Numbered from the stretch's first letter, positions 45,059 to 53,409 are shown. The stretch is DNA of 64,000 bases from Prescottella agglutinans (GCF_004011865.1 NZ_RKLP01000002.1:186001-250000), one strand, 5' to 3'. Notes: generated by a model not told the origin, from the letters alone. Translations and numbers: made by a program.

Positions 45059-45873
45059 GTCAGCAGCCTTCCCTCCAGGGCCCGCACGATCGCGTCGGTC
45101 GCGAGACCGAGGAACGCGTACACGAGCAGACCGAAGATGACGATGTCGATGCGGAAATAGATGCGGGCGTTGTTGATCAGGTAGCCGAGCCCGGCGTCGG
45201 CGTTGATCTGTTCGGCGACGATGAGCGCGAGCCAGGCGACGCCGAGCGACATCCGCAGACCGGTCAGCGCCTGCGGCAGCGCACCGGGGAGAATCACGTG
45301 GAGAGCGAGTTGGAACTTGTTCAGCCCCAACGTCTCCGCCGCCTCGATCAGCTTTCCGTCGATGCTGCGGATGCCCGCGAACAGATTGAGGTAGAGCGGG
45401 AACATCACGCCGAGCGCCACGAGGAACACCTTGGGCTGCTCACCGATCCCGAACCAGATGATGAACAGCGGGATCAGGCCGAGGAACGGGACCGTTCGCA
45501 GCATCTGGATGGGCGGGTCGATCGCGAGTTCGACGATCCGGGAGAACCCGGCCAGCACGCCCAGGAGCACCGCGACCGCGATTCCGAGCACGGCGCCGAG
45601 CAGCACCCGCTGCACCGACACCGCCAGCGCGTCCTGCAGGCTGCCGTCCGACCACAGTTCGGCGGCGGCCGAGATCACCTGCGCGGGCGAGGCGAGCGTC
45701 TTGTCCGACACCACACCGGTGCTGCTGAGCACCTGCCACAGCACCAGCAGCACCAGTGGGGAGATCAGGCGCAGCAGCGGTGTCCACGAGCGGCGCGGCG
45801 GCGTCCCCTCCTGCGCCGCCGAAACCTCGACCGACTCGACCGCGGCGACGTCCTTCGTCAGGAGCGCGGTCAT
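45031..45873 (-). CDS. ssuC: Aliphatic sulfonate ABC transporter permease
   Basis: A 280-residue permease with a short cytoplasmic N-terminus, about six hydrophobic helices and the cytoplasmic coupling EAAxxxG-like loop (LIEAAETLGLNKFQLALHVILPGALPQALTGLRMSLG). It forms the membrane channel for sulfonates. Overlaps ssuA by 4 nt (ATGA) and ssuB by 28 nt, so translation is coupled through the operon. Confidence 0.93.
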   Translation of the reverse strand: MTALLTKDVAAVESVEVSAAQEGTPPRRSWTPLLRLISPLVLLVLWQVLSSTGVVSDKTLASPAQVISAAAELWSDGSLQDALAVSVQRVLLGAVLGIAVAVLLGVLAGFSRIVELAIDPPIQMLRTVPFLGLIPLFIIWFGIGEQPKVFLVALGVMFPLYLNLFAGIRSIDGKLIEAAETLGLNKFQLALHVILPGALPQALTGLRMSLGVAWLALIVAEQINADAGLGYLINNARIYFRIDIVIFGLLVYAFLGLATDAIVRALEGRLLTWRKTYQGA

Positions 45874-46880
45874 TTCGCACCCGCCTGGACCTGCTCGTTG
45901 AACCGGGCGTCGAACCAGTCACCGGCCACCGGCGCCTGCTTCAGCAGTCCCGCGGCGGCGAACAGGTCGATCAGCTTCTGCTGCTTCGCGATGCGCTGGT
46001 CGTCGATCGGAACGTACGACCCTTTCGACGTGTCGAACGACGCAGCGGCGACATCCTCGGGCAGCTTGGTCAGCTTTGCGAAGATCGGCACCCATGCCTC
46101 GGGATGCGCGTCCGCCCACACCTGGGCACGGGCCAATCGCCCGAAGAAGTCCGCGAGTGCCGCCGACTTCGCCGGATCCGCCAGCGCCTCCGACGCGGCC
46201 GAGAAGTACGACTGGCCGGTGGTGACCTCACTGCCGTCCGCGATGATCTTGGCGCCGGCGGTGTTCTTGCCGATCGTCGAGTAGGGATTCCACACCGCCC
46301 ACGCGTCGACCTGTCCGGCGGTGAAGGCGCTCAATGCGTCTGCGGGACCGAGGAACTGGAACTGGAAGTCCGAGACGGGCAGCTTCGCGTGCTCGAGCAG
46401 GCCCAGCACCAGACCGTGCGAACTCGACCCCTGCGTGACCGCGATCTTCTTGCCCTTCAGGTCGGCGATCGACGACGCCGTCGAGTTCGCCGGCACCAGC
46501 AGGAAGTCGTTGGCGCCGGTCCGCGCCTGCACCGCGACGATGCGACCCGAGTTGCCGTTCGCCTGCGCGAACACCGGCGGCACGTCGCCGGTGCCGCCGG
46601 CATCGATCTTGTTGGCGCCGAGTGCCTCCAGCAGCGGCGGGCCGGCCTCGAACGTCGACCACTCGATCTTGTAGTCGAGGTCGTCGAGTGCGCCGGCGGC
46701 CTCGAGCAGCGACTGCGTGCTCTTCACCTGGTCGCCGATGCGGAGAGTGACACCCGAGGCGGCGTTGCCGGCGGTGTCGGACGGCTCCGAGGCGCTGGAA
46801 CTGCCGCAGGCGGTCAGCACCAGGGCCGTGACGGCCGTCAGTGCGGTGAGGACGAAACGTGTTCGCGTCGAACGACGCAT
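45870..46880 (-). CDS. ssuA: Aliphatic sulfonate-binding lipoprotein
   Basis: A 336-residue substrate-binding protein. The N-terminus (MRRSTRTRFVLTALTAVTALVLTAC) has a lipobox with Cys25, so it is anchored outside the membrane. The body follows the SsuA/NitT pattern, with LRIGDQVKS, GTGDVPPVFAQ, TGANDFLLVPANS and DAWAVWNPY. The ATG is preceded by GGAGG. First structural gene of ssuACBD. The preceding 110 nt contain two competing-looking stems downstream of a cysteine-rich leader ORF. Confidence 0.94.
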   Translation of the reverse strand: MRRSTRTRFVLTALTAVTALVLTACGSSSASEPSDTAGNAASGVTLRIGDQVKSTQSLLEAAGALDDLDYKIEWSTFEAGPPLLEALGANKIDAGGTGDVPPVFAQANGNSGRIVAVQARTGANDFLLVPANSTASSIADLKGKKIAVTQGSSSHGLVLGLLEHAKLPVSDFQFQFLGPADALSAFTAGQVDAWAVWNPYSTIGKNTAGAKIIADGSEVTTGQSYFSAASEALADPAKSAALADFFGRLARAQVWADAHPEAWVPIFAKLTKLPEDVAAASFDTSKGSYVPIDDQRIAKQQKLIDLFAAAGLLKQAPVAGDWFDARFNEQVQAGAK

Positions 46881-46924
46881 GGAAACCTCCGAAAAGTACG
46901 TGAGGGTGCACGAGGAACCCGACC

Positions 46925-46983
46925 CCGGTCGCGGCGACCGGCGGGTGAGATGAGAGAAGTGGCCCGGTCAGTTCACGCGGGCC
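46925..46983 (-). promoter_or_regulatory. Candidate attenuator stems in the ssu leader
   Basis: Read on the minus strand, the stretch between the leader peptide stop and ssuA contains a 6-bp stem at 46961-46966/46978-46983 (GGCCCG/CGGGCC) and then a perfect 7-bp stem with 3-nt loop at 46925-46941 (CCGGTCG/CGACCGG). The first stem begins 8 nt after the peptide's stop codon. Ribosome stalling on the peptide could change this folding. No conventional poly-U terminator is present, so the mechanism is inferred. Confidence 0.45.
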
Positions 46984-46990
46984 GGCGACG

Positions 46991-47077
46991 TCAACAGGAG
47001 CGCGGACAGGGCGCACACGCGCAGCAGGCCGCGGTGGCGTGCTGGCGTGCCCGGGTCTCGACGCTGGCGAAGGTCAT
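46991..47077 (-). CDS. Cysteine-rich leader peptide of the ssu operon
   Basis: A 28-codon ORF begins with ATG 47077 (MTFASVETRARQHATA) and ends with five cysteines in the last eleven residues (Cys18, 19, 21, 24, 28; CCACAPCPRSC). It lies 110 nt upstream of ssuA on the same strand. Polycysteine leader ORFs of this type act in mycobacteria as cysteine-responsive attenuators of sulfur genes. A ribosome short of cysteinyl-tRNA would stall here and allow transporter expression. The GAGGA 8 nt upstream of the ATG may be its ribosome site. Confidence 0.75.
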   Translation of the reverse strand: MTFASVETRARQHATAACCACAPCPRSC

Positions 47078-47270
47078 GCCGGAATCCTCGGCGGCACCGG
47101 CCCGACCGTCAACGGCGGCGCGGACGCCCACGCCCTGGCCGGACCGGGCCTGGACAGGGCGTTCAAGGGTTCGGATCACCCGAGTTCGATGCGATGTCGT
47201 CAAGGGTGAAACAGCGTGTCCGAGCGGCGAAACCGGGCATTCGACGGGTTCTGCTGCCTATACTCCGGCC

Positions 47271-47540
47271 ATGCTGATCATCGGGATGATCCTGTTCGGG
47301 TTGCTCGTCGGTGCCGTCGCCCAGCTCATCGTGGGCAAGTCCAAGGCCGGAATCGACTGGGGCCTGGCGTGTGCCGCCGGCGTGGGCGGCTCGTTCGTCG
47401 GCGGACTGCTCATCAGCCTGCTCGCCGGCGACGGCCTCGCGCTCCGCCCGAGCGGCATCATCGGTTCCCTCGCGGGCGCGATCATCGTCACCACCCTGTG
47501 GTTGTGGTGGAAGTCCCGCGACGCGTCGTCGGTCAGCTGA
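47271..47540 (+). CDS. GlsB/YeaQ/YmgE-family membrane protein
   Basis: An 89-residue small membrane protein of the transglycosylase-associated family. It has three hydrophobic helices: IIGMILFGLLVGAVAQLIV, GLACAAGVGGSFVGGLLISLL and IIGSLAGAIIVTTLWLWW. The Gly-rich repeats and GSxxGG turn are typical. These proteins are stress-associated in some bacteria but biochemically undefined. It is divergent from the ssu leader. Confidence 0.9.
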   Translation: MLIIGMILFGLLVGAVAQLIVGKSKAGIDWGLACAAGVGGSFVGGLLISLLAGDGLALRPSGIIGSLAGAIIVTTLWLWWKSRDASSVS

Positions 47541-47549
47541 GCCGGAGGC

Positions 47550-47834
47550 TCACTCCCGGCGCAGCACCTGGGTGGTGCACCGGAACGCCCCACCGAAGCT
47601 GCGGGTGACCGCGAAGTCGACGTATTCGACGGTGACGCCGCTGCCGTTCGGGGAAGGCGTCCGCGGGTCGCGTCCGAGCATGGTCGCGAGCATCTCCCGG
47701 TCCTCCGGGGCCAGAAAGGCGGTGCTGCTCTCCGACAGCGCCTCCGGCGCACCGAACTGAGACTGCGACACGACAACCGTGCGCAACGGGGCGAACTCGC
47801 TGCGGACCACGACGCGAAGCGTGCTCGACGGCAT
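47550..47834 (-). pseudogene. Shrunken amidinotransferase-like remnant
   Basis: The 94-residue reading frame starts like amidinotransferases/arginine deiminases (VVVRSEFAPLRTVVVSQSQFGAP) and ends like them (VTVEYVDFAVTRSFGGAFRCTTQVLRRE). The catalytic middle of about 250 residues is gone, bridged by LGRDPRTPSPNGSG. The reading frame stays open, so the deletion was in frame. The product cannot be an active enzyme. It could be expressed as a relic. I place the start at ATG 47834, but a longer frame from 47855 is possible. Confidence 0.65.
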
Positions 47835-47864
47835 CCATCGGCCCAGCGGCCGCATCGCCCGACC

Positions 47865-47923
47865 ACGAACGGGCGGTTACTGCGGTGGACACTCGGCCGT
47901 TGTCGCAGTAACCGCCCGTTCGT
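47865..47923. repeat. Perfect 20-bp inverted repeat
   Basis: ACGAACGGGCGGTTACTGCG (47865-47884) is repeated in inverted form at 47904-47923 around a 19-nt spacer. It lies in the spacer between the amidinotransferase remnant and the pseudouridine synthase, which are divergent, so it is not an ordinary terminator. It could be a mobile repeat or a protein site. Confidence 0.85.
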
Positions 47924-48002
47924 CAGGCGTCGGACGCGTGGCCCACCTCTCGTCGCGGCCCGCGGCGCGGCCGAACCCGTGGCCGGTGGGATGATGAGGA
48001 AC

Positions 48003-48959
48003 ATGCCGATGCCCTCACCGCTGCCCGTCAAGGACGGGGTCGGGCCGACCCGGCTGCGGGTCCCGACGTCCGGGCCGTGGGCGACGATCGCCGAGTTCGT
48101 CGTCGCGCGGTTCGACCACATGGACGCGGACGAGCTGTACCGGCGGTTCGACGCCGGCGAGATCGTGGGCGCCGACGGCTCCCCGATCGGTCGCGGCACG
48201 GCGCTGGGCGCGCACGTGTTCGTCTGGTACTACCGCGATCTGCCGGTGGAGGACCCGGTGCCGTTCGAGGAGGAGATCCTGCACGTCGACGACGACCTCG
48301 TCGTGATCGACAAGCCGCACTTCCTCCCGACCACCCCGGGCGGGCGCTACCTGCGCGAGTCCGCGCTCGTCCGGTTGCGGACCCGCCTCGACAACCCGGA
48401 CCTGACGCCGATCCACCGACTCGACCGCGCGACCGCCGGCCTGGTGATGTTCTCGGCCCGTCCCGCCACGCGCGGCGCCTACCAGTCGCTGTTCGAGAAG
48501 CGGCAGGTCACGAAGGTCTACGAGGCGGTGTCGGCGCTACCGGCCGGGTGGGACCCGGACGCCCCGGCGCTGGCCGGGCACGCCGTCCCCGTCGTCTACC
48601 GCAACCACATCGAGGCGCGACGCGGCGAGTTGCGGGTCGTCGTCGACGACTCCCGCGAACCCAACTCCGAGACGGTGATCGAGGTCCGCGGCTCCGGCGT
48701 GAGCGCCTCCGGACGTGCTGTGCTGCACACGATCCTGCGCCCGCACACCGGACGGATGCACCAGCTGCGGGTGCATCTGGCGGCGCTCGGCATCGGGATC
48801 CTCGGCGACAGCTGGTATCCCGACCTGCTGCCCGAGACGCCGGACGACCATTCTCTGCCGCTCCAATTGCTCGCGCGGGAGCTGGAATTCACCGATCCGC
48901 TGTCGGGTACGCCGCGGCGGTTCGTCACCCGCCGGACGTTGAGCGAGGCGCCACTCTGA
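48003..48959 (+). CDS. RluA-family pseudouridine synthase
   Basis: A 318-residue pseudouridine synthase. The catalytic motif is HRLDRATAGLVMF, with VVIDKPHFLPTTPGG before it and RPHTGRMHQLRVHLAALGIGILGD near the C-terminus, all RluA hallmarks. The N-terminal domain is S4-like or degenerate (ADELYRRFDAGEIVGADG). It isomerises uridine in an unspecified RNA. Several in-frame ATGs (47991-48009) make the exact start uncertain. The strong terminator at 48966 follows closely. Confidence 0.92.
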   Translation: MPMPSPLPVKDGVGPTRLRVPTSGPWATIAEFVVARFDHMDADELYRRFDAGEIVGADGSPIGRGTALGAHVFVWYYRDLPVEDPVPFEEEILHVDDDLVVIDKPHFLPTTPGGRYLRESALVRLRTRLDNPDLTPIHRLDRATAGLVMFSARPATRGAYQSLFEKRQVTKVYEAVSALPAGWDPDAPALAGHAVPVVYRNHIEARRGELRVVVDDSREPNSETVIEVRGSGVSASGRAVLHTILRPHTGRMHQLRVHLAALGIGILGDSWYPDLLPETPDDHSLPLQLLARELEFTDPLSGTPRRFVTRRTLSEAPL

Positions 48960-48965
48960 AAGCAA

Positions 48966-48995
48966 CGTGCCCCAACCGAAACCGGTTGGGGCACG
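48966..48995. terminator. Bidirectional hairpin terminator
   Basis: A perfect 13-bp stem (CGTGCCCCAACCG, 48966-48978, with 48983-48995) and an AAAC loop begin 7 bp after the pseudouridine synthase stop. It also serves the convergent secreted-protein gene. Confidence 0.88.
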
Positions 48996-49011
48996 CTCCA
49001 CTCCACTGCGA

Positions 49012-49521
49012 TCAGGAGCCGGCAGCTCCGTTCTCGAGCGATCCCTTGACGATGGAGCCGGTGGCGAGCGAGCCGCCGACCGCCCCGGCCGCAGAGCCGA
49101 GCTCGAGAGAGCTGACGAAAGTGTCCGTCAGAGAGCTGAAGTCGAGCGAGCCGGACAGGGATCCGGACGAGAGGAAGCCCTCATGCTCGGGCTTGTCGAG
49201 CGTCCACCCGCTGCACCCCATGGTGATGAACACGTCATCGGTCTCTTCGATCTTCACCGTGGTGGGACCCTTGCCCTCGCCGAACGCGATCGGCTCCATC
49301 TTGAGCGACTTGAGGTCGCCACGCACCCAGCTGCACACCTGCTTCCCGCCGACGATCGCACCTTGCGTCGAGTAGGTGCCGGGCCGGATGTCGGTGTTCA
49401 CACGGTAGACACCCGTCCCTTCCGGGATGGTCTTGGACGCCGCCGAGGCGATTCCCGTGCCGCCGAGGACGATTCCTACCGATGCTGCCGCTACGACGCC
49501 GGCAGCGATGGACTTACGCAT
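49012..49521 (-). CDS. Secreted protein with VYRV-PGTY repeat domain, paralogue 1
   Basis: A 169-residue exported protein with a signal peptide (MRKSIAAGVVAAASVGIVLGGTGIASAA). The mature part has the pattern GVYRVNTDIRPGTYSTQG, CSWVRGDL, and ITMGCSGW, with two cysteines that could form a disulfide. The C-terminal half is Ser/Gly/Leu-rich and repetitive (SSGSLSGSLDFSS). The same pattern occurs in the divergent gene at 49727. I know no function, but the pair looks like a secreted or wall-associated family. Confidence 0.85.
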   Translation of the reverse strand: MRKSIAAGVVAAASVGIVLGGTGIASAASKTIPEGTGVYRVNTDIRPGTYSTQGAIVGGKQVCSWVRGDLKSLKMEPIAFGEGKGPTTVKIEETDDVFITMGCSGWTLDKPEHEGFLSSGSLSGSLDFSSLTDTFVSSLELGSAAGAVGGSLATGSIVKGSLENGAAGS

Positions 49522-49726
49522 TCCGTTCCCCCTGGGATTCCGTGGCTGGACCCCGGAGACAGTAGTCGGCAGACTAGACTATTCGGGCGGTTTTGCGGGG
49601 TGAATCGATGGTGAACCGTCACTGGGAACTTCCCAGATCGTTTCGGCCGCCACGTAGTCGGCTTCGGGCTACGCTCCTCCCCGGACGCGCAGCCTGAGCG
49701 CGAGACGACTTGGGGAAGGTTCCGAC

Positions 49727-50212
49727 ATGCTCGATCGATCAGTCACGCCCACACGCAGACCGACGAAGCGGGTTGTGGGTGTGGTCGCCGCGGCGGCCGC
49801 TGTCGGGATTGCGACGGGCGGGGCGGGGGTGGCATCAGCCGCTGATACTGGTTCCGCCGGATCTCTGGACGTGACCACGACGAGGATCTTGACGGACGGC
49901 GTCTACCGCGTCGGCGTCGACGTCCAGCCGGGGACGTACACGACCGCTGGCGCCTGGCCTGGCAGCCTGCTTCCCTGCACATGGTCCCGCCTCCAGGAGT
50001 TGCCCCTCGGCGGCATGGCCATCATCGAGCCTGGAAGCTCATACGGGCCGGTCACCGTGACGATCGATCCGGGCGACGACGGGTTCATGACCGGTGGCTG
50101 CCGAGGGTGGAACCTGGTTGACGAGGCCGGCGCCGATGGTGCCGGATCATCGGGCGGTTCGCTCGACTCCGGGTCACTGGGGTCGCTGGGTACGGATTCG
50201 CTCGGCTCGTGA
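49727..50212 (+). CDS. Secreted protein with VYRV-PGTY repeat domain, paralogue 2
   Basis: A 161-residue protein divergent from its paralogue at 49521. After a hydrophobic signal (RVVGVVAAAAAVGIATGGAGVASAA) it has GVYRVGVDVQPGTYTTAG, CTWSRLQELP and FMTGGCRGW, matching the partner in order and spacing, and ends in a Ser/Gly/Leu-rich repetitive tail (GGSLDSGSLGSLGTDSLGS). The two cysteines align with those of paralogue 1. Function unknown. A strong hairpin (50230-50265) closes the gene. Confidence 0.85.
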   Translation: MLDRSVTPTRRPTKRVVGVVAAAAAVGIATGGAGVASAADTGSAGSLDVTTTRILTDGVYRVGVDVQPGTYTTAGAWPGSLLPCTWSRLQELPLGGMAIIEPGSSYGPVTVTIDPGDDGFMTGGCRGWNLVDEAGADGAGSSGGSLDSGSLGSLGTDSLGS

Positions 50213-50229
50213 TCAGCTGAAACGACCGA

Positions 50230-50265
50230 CGAGGCCCCGACCATCCGTAGATGGTCGGGGCCTCG
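50230..50265 (+). terminator. Hairpin terminator of secreted paralogue 2
   Basis: A 16-bp perfect stem, core GAGGCCCCGACCATC paired with GATGGTCGGGGCCTC, with a CGTA loop, begins 17 bp after the stop. A short T-containing tail (GGCTGTTCGG) follows. Confidence 0.88.
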
Positions 50266-50755
50266 GGCTGTTCGGGCGGCGTCCCGAGGCGGGTCCTCCG
50301 ATCCCTTCACCTCGGGTTGCCGACACAGGACATAGGTATACAACCAGGTATTTGTACCGTCGCGGCCTCTCGTGCCTGCGGGTCAGTGTGGACGTGCTCG
50401 AATCAGTCCACTTTCGGGAGCTGTTCAGATGCTTGGTGACCTTCAACCTGTAGCCGACCGATGCACTGGACGTGATCCGTCCAGGACGGGCACCGTCGTG
50501 GCCCTCAGACCGATCCGAGACATGCCTCGATCGTGGGAGCCGGCACCGCGAAGGATGGCGATCCTTGCACTGGACAGCGGCCAGTGGACGTTCGCGTGGA
50601 TCCAGGGACGCCGCGACATCGCGCCTGGTCTGAGGGTGCAATTCCGGGAGCATGCTGAAGGAGCCCGATTCCCGACCTTCTTCCCGCTGCAAACCGGATC
50701 GTGACGAGAACGCCTCCGACGCAACAGCGAAGGCCGGCCTGTCATACCGCCGGTG
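50266..50755. other. Gap without a convincing gene
   Basis: About 490 bp between the secreted-protein terminator and the end of the GH43-like gene. Competing ORFs on both strands are short, lack ribosome sites and overlap each other. GC content is lower than in the flanking genes around 50320-50360. No repeat or known RNA motif is visible. Confidence 0.45.
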
Positions 50756-51742
50756 TCATGCCGGCTCTCGCATCACGCCGAAGTGGCGCACCTTCCCGGA
50801 GGAACCTGGAAGCTCTTGCGTAGGCGACCAGGTACTCAGCCCATCCGTGCTGTCGGAGTAGAGGTACTTTCCTTCGGCGTAGGCGTCGAGGTAGATCCGC
50901 CAGGCACCATTTGGCAACTGGACAACGGCTGGGCCCTCCAGTCGGGTGCCCCAGTCTCCAGGCGGGACGAAGGAATAGGGACCGGTCGCCGACGAAGCGA
51001 CCGCATGCTCGATGACCTTCTTCGTCTCGTTCTTGGTGAACGCATGATAGGTCGATCCGACCTTGACCACGGTGGTGTCGATGTGGTCGGCTCCGATGCC
51101 GGCGAGCGGAACGGGCAGGCTCCACTGCCGGAGCGACGGCTCCAGCGCCGTCATCAGATACGGCACGAATCCCCCACCGGTCGACATCGACAGGATGACG
51201 TTGACGCGGTCGCCGTCGACGAACCATTCAGGCGCCCACGCCTTGGTGACGAAAGGAGACAGCGACGGCCCGTCGGCCGAGCCTGCCGACCCCGAGGAGC
51301 CCGGCAGGCTCGCCGAACCCGTGCCGTCTCCCGTCCCCGGCATCAAGGCGCAGCAGAACGGGACCGGAAGGTTGCCCATGCGCGTCCAGTTGATGCGGTC
51401 ACTGCTGCGCGCGAAGCCGATACTCGCCCCGCCGCCAGTCGTGTACGTGATGTAGTACAGCCCGTCCGTGTTCCGGAAGATGCTCGGGTCACGCACAAGT
51501 CCTGACGGGGGCCGATACGCCGACGGTTCAACCAGTTGAAACTGTGTGCCGTCCCCCGACTCGAACACATCCATGTCGCTGTCGCTGGTGTTGCTGAACG
51601 CCACCATCGTGTATCGCCATCCCGGCTGCGGTGCGGCCCCACTGCTCCCCGCGGCCGCGACCAACAGGCCTGCGACACAGAGCATCACCATCGGTACGGC
51701 GAGAATGCTTCGCTTGGCGAGCGTCACCTCTGCAGCATCCAT
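50756..51742 (-). CDS. Secreted GH43-like (five-bladed propeller) protein
   Basis: A 328-residue exported protein. The signal segment SILAVPMVMLCVAGLLVAAAGSSGA begins near residue 11. The mature part reads DPSIFRNTDGLYYITYTTGGGASIGFARSSDRINW, RLEGPAVVQLPNGAWRIYLDAY and YSDSTDGLSTW, the DP..F and G..Y.....S.D...W blade pattern of family 43 and related glycosidases. A Gly/Ser-rich linker interrupts the propeller near 145-165. Catalytic Asp and Glu candidates lie in DPS and EGP. Substrate is unknown. ATG at 51742 taken as start; the upstream reading has no signal-like N-terminus. Confidence 0.75.
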   Translation of the reverse strand: MDAAEVTLAKRSILAVPMVMLCVAGLLVAAAGSSGAAPQPGWRYTMVAFSNTSDSDMDVFESGDGTQFQLVEPSAYRPPSGLVRDPSIFRNTDGLYYITYTTGGGASIGFARSSDRINWTRMGNLPVPFCCALMPGTGDGTGSASLPGSSGSAGSADGPSLSPFVTKAWAPEWFVDGDRVNVILSMSTGGGFVPYLMTALEPSLRQWSLPVPLAGIGADHIDTTVVKVGSTYHAFTKNETKKVIEHAVASSATGPYSFVPPGDWGTRLEGPAVVQLPNGAWRIYLDAYAEGKYLYSDSTDGLSTWSPTQELPGSSGKVRHFGVMREPA

Positions 51743-51891
51743 GACGGCAGTAGCACCACGCCGCGCTTCGGCCACAGGGATTGGCAGATCGTTACCGACG
51801 AAGGGGCAACGGCGCCCGTGGACGAGCGCATCGTGATCGACTGGCTCATGCTGCTTCGGGACGCTCCCGGCAACCGCGGCATGATTGACCC

Positions 51892-52146
51892 GTGCCGGAA
51901 CTATTCCTCCCACTGGTGTGGCTGGCCCTGCTGTCGGCAGCCATCTGCTGGTGCCTGGCACGCCCGTCCGCGCGGTCGGCCACAACGACACTGGTCGCAG
52001 CCGCGGTGTGGCTTCCGGTGAACAGCCCGGTCGAAGGCGCCGTCCTGCTGGTGGTCACGCCGAGTCACGGGCTCACCGTGGCAGATCTGCTGTCGGCGGT
52101 CGCCGTCCTGGCTGCCCTCCGGGCCTACCGACGCGGCTGGTCCTGA
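51892..52146 (+). CDS. Small three-helix membrane protein
   Basis: An 84-residue product beginning GTG 51892. Hydrophobic helices lie at about 3-23 (LFLPLVWLALLSAAICWCLA), 33-57 and 63-77, followed by a basic C-terminus (RAYRRGW). No family recognised. It is divergent from the GH43-like gene, and the 149-bp spacer should contain both promoters. Confidence 0.6.
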   Translation: MPELFLPLVWLALLSAAICWCLARPSARSATTTLVAAAVWLPVNSPVEGAVLLVVTPSHGLTVADLLSAVAVLAALRAYRRGWS

Positions 52147-52297
52147 TCACCTCGGCCGCTACCAGAGGGCAATCCGGTTCGACGTCCACAGACGACAGAA
52201 CCCGCAGGGCTGCGGACGAACTCTTCCGCGCCTCTACGGGTTCTGCTGCGTACGCCATGCGTACTGAGGGCCGGAATCGACCCTCTCACCAGAAGAC

Positions 52298-53377
52298 CTA
52301 AACGTTGAAGCGGAACTCCACGACGTCGCCGTCCTGCATGACGTATTCCTTGCCCTCCATGCGCACCTTGCCGGCGGCCTTGGCGGCGTTCATGGAACCG
52401 GCCTCGACGAGGTCGTCGAACGAGACGATCTCGGCCTTGATGAAGCCGCGCTCGAAGTCGGTGTGGATGACGCCGGCGGCCTGCGGGGCGGTGTCGCCCT
52501 TGTGGATCGTCCAGGCGCGCGCTTCCTTCGGGCCGGCCGTGAGGTAGGTCTGCAGGCCGAGGGTGTGAAAGCCGGTGCGGGCGAGCGCGTGCAGGCCGGG
52601 CTCGGACTGGCCGATGGAGTCGAGCATCTCCTGGCGGTCGTCCTCGTCGAGTTCGAGGAGTTCGTGCTCCACCTTGGCGTCGAGGAAGACGGCGTCGGCC
52701 GGGGCGACGGAGTCGCGCAGCTCGGCGACCTTGGCCTCGTCGGTGAGCACCGACTCGTCGGCGTTGAAGACGTACAGGAACGGCTTGGTGGTGAGCAGGT
52801 GCAGCTCGCGCAGCAGCGCGAAGTCCAGCTTGTCCTTGGCGCTGAACAGGGTCTTGCCCTCGTTGAGGATCTCCTGCGCCTTGAGCGCCTCCTCGTGCTG
52901 GGGCTTGAGCTCCTTGTTCTTCTTCGCTTCCTTCTCGAGACGCGGCAGCGCCTTCTCGAGGGACTGCATGTCGGCGATCACGAGCTCGGTCTCGATGACC
53001 TCGATGTCCGACGCCGGATCGACGCGGCCGTCGACGTGCACGACGTCGTCGTCGGCGAACACGCGCACGACCTGGCAGATGGCGTCGGCCTCACGGATGT
53101 TGGCGAGGAACTTGTTGCCCAGGCCCGCACCCTCGGAGGCGCCCTTGACGATGCCGGCGATGTCGACGAAGGACACCGTGGCGGGCAGGATGCGCTCGGA
53201 ACCGAAGATCTCGGCGAGCTTGTTCAGCCGCGGATCCGGCAGCTCGACCAGGCCGACGTTGGGCTCGATCGTGGCGAACGGGTAGTTCGCGGCGAGCACG
53301 TCGTTCTTGGTCAGCGCGTTGAAAAGGGTCGACTTGCCGACGTTGGGAAGGCCGACGATTCCGAGGGTAAGGCTCAC
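52298..53377 (-). CDS. ychF: Redox-regulated ATPase YchF (OLA1-type)
   Basis: A 359-residue translation-factor-related P-loop protein. It begins MSLTLGIVGLPNVGKSTLFNALT (G1), with VDIAGIVKGASEGAGLGNKFL (G3) and the YchF-specific NADES in place of the GTPase NKxD, which gives ATP preference. The C-terminal TGS-like domain ends MQDGDVVEFRFNV. YchF associates with ribosomes and responds to oxidative stress. Start and length (about 360) are standard. Confidence 0.96.
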   Translation of the reverse strand: MSLTLGIVGLPNVGKSTLFNALTKNDVLAANYPFATIEPNVGLVELPDPRLNKLAEIFGSERILPATVSFVDIAGIVKGASEGAGLGNKFLANIREADAICQVVRVFADDDVVHVDGRVDPASDIEVIETELVIADMQSLEKALPRLEKEAKKNKELKPQHEEALKAQEILNEGKTLFSAKDKLDFALLRELHLLTTKPFLYVFNADESVLTDEAKVAELRDSVAPADAVFLDAKVEHELLELDEDDRQEMLDSIGQSEPGLHALARTGFHTLGLQTYLTAGPKEARAWTIHKGDTAPQAAGVIHTDFERGFIKAEIVSFDDLVEAGSMNAAKAAGKVRMEGKEYVMQDGDVVEFRFNV

Positions 53378-53409
53378 GGTATAGGGATTCTACGGCGTCG
53401 CGGCCCGGC

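Noticed and set aside
52197-52252. CAGAACCCG/CGGGTTCTG repeat as a terminator
   Set aside because: The loop is over 30 nt and the stem only 9 bp, so it is too weak to call.
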